Shown here: in pieces, positions 1-5,520 of the stretch
Position numbering within the stretch: the stretch's first letter is position 1
Layout of the letters: the number at the start of each line of letters is the position of its first letter
Assembly: GCA_964498765.1 (NCBI GenBank)
Contig: CAZCIU010000092.1
Span: 1-8,956, forward strand
Source of the DNA: UPXZ01 sp964498765
GTDB taxonomy: Bacteria > Bacteroidota > Bacteroidia > Bacteroidales > Paludibacteraceae
Length of the DNA: 8,956 bases
Reading direction: 5' to 3'
Made by a program: the position numbers and the translations under genes
Notes under the pieces: model-generated
Databases searched by the model: none
What the model was told of the DNA's origin: nothing
What the model saw: the letters and a program-made list of their open reading frames with translations, nothing else

Positions 1-1619
1 TCGCAAATCCACTTCCTGCAAACTTGAATGAAGTATTTGAACCTGTGGTAGTTGCCACTCCACCAAGCGATGCTTATATTGGATTATCAATGCTCGAAAC
101 AGGTGAAATTCGGCATTATAATTACGGTGAACAAGCTGAACCGGGAAATTTTTACCTTTCGAGTATGGACAAAGGCTTGAATTGGAAGCGCGTAAATCAC
201 CCAAAAGAAATTCCATTTGCTGATGTCCACAGTCCAAAATCCGGCGAATACATTCGTCTGATTGCCGCACCCGGAATGGGAACTTACGCGCTTCGAACTT
301 CCGGTGGAATTAATGGCAGCCGCGAACTTATCAAGGTGTCAGACACGCTAAGCATTATGCTGAAGCCAGCCGTTTTTATCAGAAATAATGAGCGAATAAT
401 CGTTGCGTCGCACTACGGATTGCAGCATGGATTGCCACGAGCTTGTTTCACTTATTTCTCTGATGATGATGGCAAATCGTGGAAAAAATCAACGCTCGTA
501 ACTACGCCTGACCACACCGGCGGTGGCATTCACAACGGCATTCGTTGGAACCACGGCGCAGCTGAACCTACCGTAGTGGAACTCGCTGATGGTCGGCTTT
601 GGATGTTAATTCGCACTTCGCAAGACCATCATTATCAAACATTTTCTGAGGATGGCGGCGAAACTTGGCAAGCTGCTACTCCGTCGCCATTTTATGGCAC
701 TATCACGATGCCGACAATTGGAAAATTGCAGGATGGTCGCTTGCTTTTCTTATGGTCAAACACCACGCCGCTGCCGGAAGTAAACAATACAAATGGCGTT
801 TGGGACGATGTTTTCACTAATCGGAATGCCATTCACGCTGCTATTTCTGACGATGACGGAAAAACCTGGACGGGATTTCGGGAACTTTACCTAGATCCAC
901 GTCGTAACGCTGCTGATTTTGGCACTGTAGCCGGAATTGACAAAAGTGTGCATCAAAGCCAATTTATTGAAGTGGAACCCGGCAAAATTCTTGTTTCGCT
1001 CGGTCAGCACAAACTGCATCGGGCGATGCTTCTATTTGACGTAAAATGGCTGTATGAAAATGAGCGAAAATGTGATTTTTCAGACGGCTTGTCTCAATGG
1101 TCGAGCTTCAATTATTACAAAGGAATTGTGGGACATTGCGGCTACAACAGGACTGAAGGCTGTAATTTGGTGGATGGAAAACTTGAAATTCGACATACTG
1201 AAAACGACAGTTTACTTAGTTCGCAGCGAGGTGCAGTCTGGAATTTTCCGGCTTTTAGAAAAGGGGAAATTCGTTTTTCGGTTCAATTTAATAATCCGAA
1301 TAGCCAAGCCAAACTTCTTCTTTCCGACCGTTGGTTTAATCCAACTGACACAACAGCACAACTTTTTGCACCTTTTGTAGTTCCATTAAATCCTCAAAAA
1401 TTAGGAATTAAAAACAACGATTTTCACGAAATTCGGATAGAATGGGATGTAATTTCTGCTAAAAAGTCAGCTGTAATTTTTGTAAATAACAAGAGAAAAA
1501 TGACAATTCCATTAAATTTCTCAACTCAGCATGGAATTTCATATATTCATTTTTTAGGCGATAATTCACTGAATGACAAAGGTTTTATAATTAGCGGAAT
1601 AGAAGCTAAAAGAAAATAA
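1..1619 (+). CDS. BNR/Asp-box sialidase-like protein, 5' partial
   Basis: The reading frame is open from base 3 (first codon GCA), so the true start lies upstream; 538 residues are visible. Four Asp boxes (S-x-D-x-G-x-x-W) mark a beta-propeller, encoded at 162-185 (SSMDKGLNW region), 459-482 (SDDDGKSW), 645-668 (SEDGGETW) and 846-869 (SDDDGKTW). A conserved-looking AAEPT segment and a following Arg in LIRTS could be active-site residues of a sialidase/GH33-like fold. The last 180 or so residues, beginning near DFSDGLSQWSS, look like a beta-rich, concanavalin-like carbohydrate-binding module, which is an inference from pattern only. The RIP/FRIP motif and any signal peptide would be in the missing N-terminus, so the substrate and export are unknown. 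It is Trp-rich (13 Trp), unlike the genes after it. No terminator is visible between its stop and the trp promoter 23 bases later. It could be a non-sialidase BNR hydrolase; functional linkage to the trp genes is unlikely. Confidence 0.85.
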   Translation, partial: ANPLPANLNEVFEPVVVATPPSDAYIGLSMLETGEIRHYNYGEQAEPGNFYLSSMDKGLNWKRVNHPKEIPFADVHSPKSGEYIRLIAAPGMGTYALRTSGGINGSRELIKVSDTLSIMLKPAVFIRNNERIIVASHYGLQHGLPRACFTYFSDDDGKSWKKSTLVTTPDHTGGGIHNGIRWNHGAAEPTVVELADGRLWMLIRTSQDHHYQTFSEDGGETWQAATPSPFYGTITMPTIGKLQDGRLLFLWSNTTPLPEVNNTNGVWDDVFTNRNAIHAAISDDDGKTWTGFRELYLDPRRNAADFGTVAGIDKSVHQSQFIEVEPGKILVSLGQHKLHRAMLLFDVKWLYENERKCDFSDGLSQWSSFNYYKGIVGHCGYNRTEGCNLVDGKLEIRHTENDSLLSSQRGAVWNFPAFRKGEIRFSVQFNNPNSQAKLLLSDRWFNPTDTTAQLFAPFVVPLNPQKLGIKNNDFHEIRIEWDVISAKKSAVIFVNNKRKMTIPLNFSTQHGISYIHFLGDNSLNDKGFIISGIEAKRK

Positions 1620-1641
1620 TTTATAATTTTTGAAATTTTTC

Positions 1642-1672
1642 TTGCACAAATAAAAATAAAGTGTAATCTTTG
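1642..1672 (+). promoter_or_regulatory. Bacteroidota-type promoter of the trp operon
   Basis: A TTG (1642-1644) is followed after 19 bases by TAATCTTTG (1664-1672). This resembles the Bacteroidota housekeeping promoter, which has TTTG at -33 and TAnnTTTG at -7 with about 19-21 bases between. The -7 box has one extra base between TA and TTTG. Transcription would start near 1677-1680, about 20 bases before the leader peptide ATG. The position immediately upstream of the leader peptide supports the call. Confidence 0.65.
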
Positions 1673-1696
1673 TATCATTAAAACTAACAAAACGAA

Positions 1697-1759
1697 ATGA
1701 AAACTTTAATGACAGCTAATTTTTGGTGGTGGCACTTACAGAATAAATTTTGTGAGTAA
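1697..1759 (+). CDS. trpL: trp operon leader peptide (20 aa, three consecutive Trp codons)
   Basis: An ATG at 1697 opens a 20-codon frame, MKTLMTANFWWWHLQNKFCE, ending in TAA at 1757-1759. Codons 10-12 (1724-1732) are TGG TGG TGG. Three adjacent codons for the rarest amino acid, in a short ORF between a promoter and an intrinsic terminator ahead of trp genes, is the hallmark of ribosome-mediated transcription attenuation. The start context (AACAAAACGAAATG) is A-rich with no Shine-Dalgarno, as usual in this phylum. A second in-frame ATG at 1709 could also serve. During Trp-tRNA shortage a ribosome would stall at the Trp codons and favour readthrough into trpB; with enough Trp it would reach the stop and permit termination. 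The peptide itself probably has no function beyond being translated. Confidence 0.88.
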   Translation: MKTLMTANFWWWHLQNKFCE

Positions 1760-1822
1760 AATTGCTATGATTATATGTCAGATAAAATAAATTGAACCTA
1801 TAAGAAAGCCTGTCGAACTCAC
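1752..1822 (+). promoter_or_regulatory. candidate antiterminator pairing of the trp attenuator
   Basis: GTGAGT at 1752-1757, the end of the leader-peptide frame, is perfectly complementary to ACTCAC at 1817-1822, the loop of the attenuator hairpin. The geometry fits attenuation. A ribosome stalled on the Trp codons (1724-1732) would leave 1752-1757 exposed, whereas one at the stop codon (1757-1759) would cover it. In addition, 1710-1723 can pair imperfectly with 1758-1780 (TGACA with TGTCA, GC with GC, AATTTT with AAAATT), giving a possible alternative hairpin enclosing the Trp codons. These pairings were found by eye; no folding energy was computed and the 6-bp core is short. Confidence 0.35.
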
Positions 1823-1839
1823 CGATAGGCTTTTTTTTT
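1805..1839 (+). terminator. intrinsic terminator acting as the trp attenuator
   Basis: An 11-bp stem pairs 1805-1815 (AAAGCCTGTCG) with 1823-1833 (CGATAGGCTTT), with one G-U wobble and a 7-base loop (AACTCAC). It is followed directly by further T residues to 1839. It lies between the WWW leader peptide and trpB, so it would abort transcription before the structural genes when tryptophan is plentiful. It could also stop any readthrough from the upstream sialidase-like gene, which shows no terminator of its own. Confidence 0.88.
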
Positions 1840-1848
1840 ATGACCTAT

Positions 1849-1877
1849 CTGCCCCCTACCCCCCTAAAGGGGGAATA
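1849..1877 (+). repeat. GC-rich palindromic short repeat, copy 1 (left of trpB start)
   Basis: A 29-base C-rich then G-rich element with a CCCCC-TAAA-GGGGG hairpin core (1860-1873). Its reverse complement recurs inside trpB at 1979-2007 with 24 of 29 positions identical, so the two form an inverted pair separated by 101 bases that contain the trpB start codon. It is the same family as the elements at 5416-5446 and 5490-5520. Short C/G-block repeats of this kind stand out sharply from the AT-rich spacer around them. Confidence 0.75.
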
Positions 1878-1881
1878 AGTC

Positions 1882-1908
1882 AGAATTATTAAGATTATGA
1901 AGATTTAT
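1882..1908 (+). repeat. three 9-nt AT-rich tandem units before trpB
   Basis: AGAATTATT (1882-1890), AAGATTATG (1891-1899) and AAGATTTAT (1900-1908) form an imperfect 9-nt tandem array ending 19 bases before the trpB ATG. It leaves an unstructured A-rich approach to the start codon. This may be coincidence in AT-rich DNA, but the 9-base period is clear. Confidence 0.45.
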
Positions 1909-1927
1909 AAAATGAAACTTTTAAAAT

Positions 1928-3169
1928 ATGAACAAAAAAAAATTAAATAATAGCAATAACAGTGACCAACGCAGTCTTAACTCCCCCTTCAGGGGGCAAG
2001 GGGGCAGGTTTGGCGAATTTGGCGGTGCTTACATTCCCGAAATTTTGCACGGAATTGTCAATGAATTGGAAAAGGCATTTTACCAAATCAAACACGACAC
2101 GACTTTCAGAGAAGAGTATTATTCCTTGTTGAAGCATTACGTAGGACGCCCATCCCCACTCTATTACGCTAATCGGTTGTCAGAAGAATACGGCACAAAC
2201 ATTTATCTGAAACGGGAAGACCTTAATCACACCGGCGCTCATAAAATTAACAACGCGCTGGGACAGATCCTGCTTGCCAAACGCATGGGAAAGACTAAAA
2301 TCATAGCTGAAACCGGTGCCGGTCAGCACGGAGTGGCTACTGCCACTGCTTGTGCACTGATGGGACTTGAATGCATCGTATTCATGGGAAAAACGGACGT
2401 AGAACGCCAATTTCTGAATGTGCAGAAAATGCGGATGCTCGGAGCAAAAGTGGAACCCGTAATCAGCGGAAATATGACGCTCAAAGATGCAACCAATGAG
2501 GCAATACGTTACTGGTGTTCCAATCCTGGCAGCTTTTACATCATCGGTTCTACCGTGGGCCCGCATCCATATCCGGAAATGGTAGCTTTTTTTCAATCAG
2601 TTATAAGTGAAGAGATTAAAGAGCAATTGCAGGAACAAACCGGACGCCATTATCCCGATTATCTGATTGCCTGCGTGGGCGGCGGAAGCAACGCAGCGGG
2701 AACATATTACCATTATTTAGACGATGAACGCGTAAAAATTATCTCTGCCGAAGCAGGCGGTAAAGGTGTGGAAACAGGCGAAACTGCAGCTACAATTCAT
2801 TTAGGAACAGTGGGAATTATTCATGGAAGCAAAACCTTGCTGATGCAGGACAAAGATGGTCAAATTACCGAGCCTTACTCTATTTCAGCCGGATTGGATT
2901 ATCCGGGAATTGGCCCGATGCACGCACATTTGGCTAAAACTAACCGCACCAAAGTTTATGCCATCAATGATGATGAAGCACTTGAAGCTGCGTTTGAACT
3001 GACACGCCTGGAAGGAATAATACCGGCGATAGAAAGTGCGCACGCTTTGGCGGTGCTGAAAAAGGAAAAAGAGAATTTCAAACCCGAGGACATCGTTGTG
3101 CTGACGGTTTCGGGAAGGGGTGATAAGGATATGGAGGTGTATAGTCGGAACTTTGATTTGTCTGATTAA
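1928..3169 (+). CDS. trpB: tryptophan synthase beta subunit
   Basis: A 413-residue PLP enzyme that condenses indole with L-serine to give L-tryptophan in the cytoplasmic alpha2-beta2 complex with TrpA. The PLP lysine is K106 in HTGAHKINN (residues 101-109). AETGAGQHG (127-135) holds the catalytic Glu128, GGGSN (251-255) is the phosphate-binding loop, and SGRGDKD (395-401) closes the PLP site. The conserved family start RFGEFGGAYIPEIL begins only at residue 27. Residues 1-26 are a non-conserved polar tail, and residues 18-26 are read from a GC-rich repeat (1979-2007). No other Met codon precedes the conserved region, so the ATG at 1928 is the best start; it follows an A-rich, SD-less context and leads into a run of nine A. 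It is the first structural gene after the attenuator and is separated from trpA by five genes, as is usual in Bacteroidota. Family and function are certain; the exact start is slightly less so. Confidence 0.97.
   Translation: MNKKKLNNSNNSDQRSLNSPFRGQGGRFGEFGGAYIPEILHGIVNELEKAFYQIKHDTTFREEYYSLLKHYVGRPSPLYYANRLSEEYGTNIYLKREDLNHTGAHKINNALGQILLAKRMGKTKIIAETGAGQHGVATATACALMGLECIVFMGKTDVERQFLNVQKMRMLGAKVEPVISGNMTLKDATNEAIRYWCSNPGSFYIIGSTVGPHPYPEMVAFFQSVISEEIKEQLQEQTGRHYPDYLIACVGGGSNAAGTYYHYLDDERVKIISAEAGGKGVETGETAATIHLGTVGIIHGSKTLLMQDKDGQITEPYSISAGLDYPGIGPMHAHLAKTNRTKVYAINDDEALEAAFELTRLEGIIPAIESAHALAVLKKEKENFKPEDIVVLTVSGRGDKDMEVYSRNFDLSD
1979..2007 (-). repeat. GC-rich palindromic short repeat, copy 2 (inside trpB)
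   Basis: This is the inverted partner of 1849-1877: 24 of 29 bases match on the opposite strand, with a CCCCC-TTCA-GGGGG core at 1983-1996. It lies in frame within trpB and encodes residues 18-26 (NSPFRGQGG), immediately before the conserved RFGEFGG. Its presence explains the longer than usual TrpB N-terminus. Confidence 0.75.
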
Positions 3170-3201
3170 TTTGATGAAACAGCCATGCCAAAATACACTT
3201 G
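3170..3201 (+). promoter_or_regulatory. weak candidate internal promoter before trpE
   Basis: TTTG at 3170-3173 and TACACTTG at 3194-3201 are 20 bases apart. This is one mismatch from the Bacteroidota TTTG/TAnnTTTG pattern at normal spacing. It would start transcription near 3207, giving trpE a 5' leader of about 200 bases outside the attenuator's control. The pattern is short and the DNA AT-rich, so chance is quite possible. Confidence 0.28.
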
Positions 3202-3414
3202 ATACACAAAGTAATGGTTGTATGGCGTGTTCCATCTGACATTAGTGTTAAAAAATAAAATATAAACAGATGAAATATGATTTAAGAAACAATCATAACC
3301 TTACAATTAAATCCAAAGTAAAACTAAATATATCAACTATTTATAAAATCATTAATCATGCAATAATTGATAATAATCTATCAAAAAAAATCACAAAAAT
3401 CACAGTTCAGACAT
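3170..3414. other. 245-base AT-rich spacer between trpB and trpE
   Basis: This is by far the longest gap between structural genes in the operon. It has no convincing terminator, RNA gene or conserved ORF. It holds a weak promoter-like pair at its left end and, at its right end, the AGTTCAGACA-type motif that abuts the trpE start. A 55-codon frame from 3270 to 3437 overlaps trpE and looks like chance. Confidence 0.6.
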
Positions 3415-3417
3415 ATG
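3399..3417 (+). repeat. AGTTCAGACA start-codon motif, copy at trpE
   Basis: ATCACAGTTCAGACATATG ends exactly on the trpE ATG. The same 19-base block recurs with 17 identities at 7411-7429, ending on the trpF ATG. Upstream of both lie AATCA-rich stretches (AAATCACAAAAATCAC here). Two copies in the same position relative to start codons suggest a dispersed repeat or an initiation-associated element. Confidence 0.6.
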
Positions 3418-4815
3418 AAACTATTCGTAAAAACTAAAAAAATGCTTGCCGATCTGCAAACTCCCGTTGGCATTTACTTAAAAATAAGAGATTTATACAC
3501 CAATTCGGTTTTGCTGGAAAGTTCCGATTATCATGGTACAGAAAACAGCTATTCTTACATTGGTTTTTCGCCCATTGGTGGTATTTCTGTCAATAATTTT
3601 ATAATAACGGAAAATTATCCAGAAGGAAGTCAGATCAAAACCAACGTTATCGACAAAATGACCGTAGCCAATCGTTTTGATACTTTCCTGAAGTCATTTA
3701 CGATTCAGGAAAACGGAAATAAACCCATTATCAACGGCTTGCTCGGATATACGTCTTACGAAAGTATCCAGTATTTTGAGGATATCAAGCTGAATGCGCG
3801 CCAAACGACTCCCGGGAGCATGCCCGGATTGCATTATGTGCTTTTCAAGTACATTATTGCCATCAATCATTTCAATAACGACCTGACAATCATTGAAAAT
3901 CTGCTGGAAAACGAAGAGAGCAAAATTCCCGAAATTGAGAAAATTCTGCTGAATAATAATTTCGCAAACTACGACTTCAAAGCTATCGGTGAGCAACAAA
4001 GCGATATTTCCGACGAAGATTACCGTCAAATGGTTCGCCGTGGTAAGCAAGAATGTCAGAAAGGAAATGTGTTCCAAATCGTGCTTTCACGCCGTTTTTA
4101 TCAAAAATTCAAAGGCGATGATTTCAGATTGTATCGTAATTTGCGTTCCATCAATCCTTCGCCTTATCTTTATTATTTTAATTTTGGTGATTTCCGGATT
4201 TTCGGTTCGTCGCCCGAAGCGCATCTGGTAGTTGATGCAAAAACTCAACGTGCTCATATTAAGCCGATTGCGGGAACATTTCGGAGAACAGGAGATGATG
4301 AAAAGGATTTGGCATTAGCCGAAAAACTGGAAAAAGACCCGAAAGAAAATGCGGAACACGTGATGCTAGTGGATTTAGCACGAAATGATTTGAGCCGAAA
4401 CTGCGAAAATGTGCAAGTGGATGTTTTCCGCGAAGTTCAGTACTATTCGCATGTGCTTCATCTGGTTTCGAGCGTAAGCGGGAAGCTCAACCCTGATACC
4501 AAAATCATCAAACTTTTTGCCGACACATTCCCGGCTGGAACACTTTCCGGTGCACCAAAAATCAGAGCCATGCAGCTTATTGACGAATTGGAACCGCACG
4601 ACCGCGGACCTTATGGCGGTTGCATTGGCTACATTGGTTTCGACGGCAGTTTCAATCAGGCCATCACCATTCGCTCATTCGTAAGCAAAGAAAATACGCT
4701 TTATTACCAGGCCGGAGCAGGAATTGTTACCAAATCGGACGAAGAAAGCGAATTGCAGGAAGTAAATAATAAGCTTGGCGCGTTGAAAAAAGCCATTGAA
4801 CAAGCTGAACTTTGA
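3415..4815 (+). CDS. trpE: anthranilate synthase component I
   Basis: A 466-residue chorismate-utilising subunit; with TrpG it converts chorismate and glutamine to anthranilate, pyruvate and glutamate, the committed step of Trp synthesis. The N-terminal domain carries LLES (33-36), the motif associated with Trp feedback binding, so allosteric inhibition is expected. The chorismate-binding domain shows IVLSRRF (222-228), NPSPY (247-251), GSSPE (264-268), IKPIAGT (282-288), EHVMLVDLARND (314-325), FPAGTLSGAPK (372-382) and AGAGIVTKSDEESE (433-446). Length is normal. The frame is open from an upstream TTG at 3367, but ATG 3415 (MKLFVKTKKM) matches the family start and sits right after the AGTTCAGACA motif. 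It contains no Trp residue. A 42-base gap precedes trpG, with no fusion. Confidence 0.97.
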   Translation: MKLFVKTKKMLADLQTPVGIYLKIRDLYTNSVLLESSDYHGTENSYSYIGFSPIGGISVNNFIITENYPEGSQIKTNVIDKMTVANRFDTFLKSFTIQENGNKPIINGLLGYTSYESIQYFEDIKLNARQTTPGSMPGLHYVLFKYIIAINHFNNDLTIIENLLENEESKIPEIEKILLNNNFANYDFKAIGEQQSDISDEDYRQMVRRGKQECQKGNVFQIVLSRRFYQKFKGDDFRLYRNLRSINPSPYLYYFNFGDFRIFGSSPEAHLVVDAKTQRAHIKPIAGTFRRTGDDEKDLALAEKLEKDPKENAEHVMLVDLARNDLSRNCENVQVDVFREVQYYSHVLHLVSSVSGKLNPDTKIIKLFADTFPAGTLSGAPKIRAMQLIDELEPHDRGPYGGCIGYIGFDGSFNQAITIRSFVSKENTLYYQAGAGIVTKSDEESELQEVNNKLGALKKAIEQAEL

Positions 4816-4857
4816 TTTTTTCAAAAATATTTTATTAAAACTCATACAATTATAATT

Positions 4858-5427
4858 ATGAAAATATTGGTTTTTGACAATTACGACAGCTTCACATACA
4901 ATCTGGTTCACGCAGTTAAAAAACTGGGCTACACCGATGTAGAAGTACACCGAAACGACCAAATCAGCCTGGAAGAAATTGAGCGATTTGACAAAATTAT
5001 CCTTTCGCCCGGGCCCGGGTTGCCGAGTGAAGCAGGCATTTTATTGGATGTAATCCGCACCTACGCGCCCACCAAAAGCATTTTGGGTGTTTGCCTCGGC
5101 GAGCAAGCCATTGCGGAAGCGTTTGGTGGAAGCCTGATAAATCTACCGGAAGTTTATCACGGCGTAGCGACCGAAATTAACGTGATTAACGATGATATTT
5201 TGTTTTACGATATGCTTTCAAATGTGAGCGTCGGGCGATATCACTCGTGGGTGGTTAATCCCGAGACTTTGCCTGATTGCCTGAAAGTGACGGCGGTTGA
5301 CAAAGATGGGATGATTATGGCGCTGAAACACAAAACGTACAATGCACACGGCGTGCAATTTCATCCCGAGTCGGTGCTGACACCGAACGGCGAATTGATG
5401 CTGAAAAATTGGTTAAGCCTCCCCTAA
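4858..5427 (+). CDS. trpG: anthranilate synthase component II (glutamine amidotransferase)
   Basis: A 189-residue class I glutamine amidotransferase that releases ammonia from glutamine for TrpE. FDNYDSFTYNLV (6-17) and LSPGPGLPSEAG (49-60) are the family signatures. The catalytic triad is Cys79 in GVCLGEQ, His169 and Glu171 in QFHPES (167-172). The residue after GVCLG is Glu, where many TrpG proteins have His; the triad itself is intact. It could in principle also serve p-aminobenzoate synthesis as PabA, but its position directly after trpE argues for TrpG. The last three residues (SLP) and the stop codon are read from a GC-rich repeat, so the natural C-terminus may have been altered by that element. 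It starts at an ATG in an AT-rich, SD-less context. Confidence 0.95.
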   Translation: MKILVFDNYDSFTYNLVHAVKKLGYTDVEVHRNDQISLEEIERFDKIILSPGPGLPSEAGILLDVIRTYAPTKSILGVCLGEQAIAEAFGGSLINLPEVYHGVATEINVINDDILFYDMLSNVSVGRYHSWVVNPETLPDCLKVTAVDKDGMIMALKHKTYNAHGVQFHPESVLTPNGELMLKNWLSLP

Positions 5428-5446
5428 CCCCTCCAAAGGAGGGGAA
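5416..5446 (+). repeat. GC-rich palindromic short repeat, copy 3 (across trpG stop)
   Basis: A 31-base element containing the perfect hairpin CCCCTCC-AAA-GGAGGGG (5428-5444). It overlaps the last codons and TAA stop of trpG (5425-5427). Its inverted partner at 5490-5520 matches at 26 of 31 positions. Two of the differing base pairs in the hairpin are compensated on both arms, so each copy keeps a perfect palindrome. Confidence 0.8.
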
Positions 5447-5489
5447 ACGAGGCGTTTTCGAAATTTATAAAAAATTATTATTTAATCTA

Positions 5490-5520
5490 TTCCTCCCCTT
5501 TGGGGAGGTTAGGAGAGGCT
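5490..5520 (-). repeat. GC-rich palindromic short repeat, copy 4 (abuts trpD start)
   Basis: Inverted partner of 5416-5446, 43 bases downstream. It contains the perfect hairpin CCTCCCC-TTT-GGGGAGG (5492-5508) and ends one base before the trpD ATG at 5521. Together the two copies could fold the whole trpG-trpD junction into one long stem in the mRNA, or each could fold on its own. Confidence 0.8.
5511..5515 (+). promoter_or_regulatory. SD-like AGGAG before trpD, supplied by the repeat
   Basis: AGGAG lies 5 bases upstream of the trpD ATG, an ideal Shine-Dalgarno spacing, and is part of the GC-rich repeat at 5490-5520. Most other starts here lack an SD, which is the norm in Bacteroidota. It favours ATG 5521 over the in-frame TTG at 5500, which lies within the repeat itself. 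Confidence 0.5.

Noticed and set aside
1711..1814. GACAG (1711-1715) pairing with CTGTC (1810-1814) as the antiterminator
   Set aside because: A ribosome stalled at the Trp codons would cover 1711-1715, so the pairing would be lost just when antitermination is needed.
1678..1840. T-box or other riboswitch upstream of trpB
   Set aside because: No T-box consensus was seen, and the leader is fully explained by a WWW peptide plus terminator.
1912..1947. Short ORF from ATG 1912 (MKLLKYEQKKIK) overlapping the trpB start
   Set aside because: Twelve codons in AT-rich DNA with no informative content; likely chance, though it does overlap the trpB ATG.
3367..3414. TTG at 3367 as the trpE start, adding 16 residues
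   Set aside because: The added residues are low-complexity and encoded by the spacer and the AGTTCAGACA block; ATG 3415 gives the family N-terminus.
3270..3437. A 55-codon ORF (MKYDLRNNHN...) overlapping the trpE start
   Set aside because: Its composition is that of AT-rich spacer (Asn/Ile/Lys), it overlaps trpE by 23 bases out of frame and shows no recognisable motif.
5444..5458. GAAACG-AGG-CGTTTT hairpin after trpG as a terminator
   Set aside because: The stem is only about 6 bp with no proper T run after it, and trpDCFA must be transcribed through it.
5500..5520. TTG at 5500 as the trpD start
   Set aside because: The extra seven residues are read from the GC-rich repeat; ATG 5521 has an SD-like AGGAG at good spacing and a normal N-terminus.
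1849..5520. CRISPR array or transposon end interpretation of the GC-rich repeats
   Set aside because: There are only four copies in two inverted pairs with no regular spacers, no transposase gene and no visible target duplications in the window.
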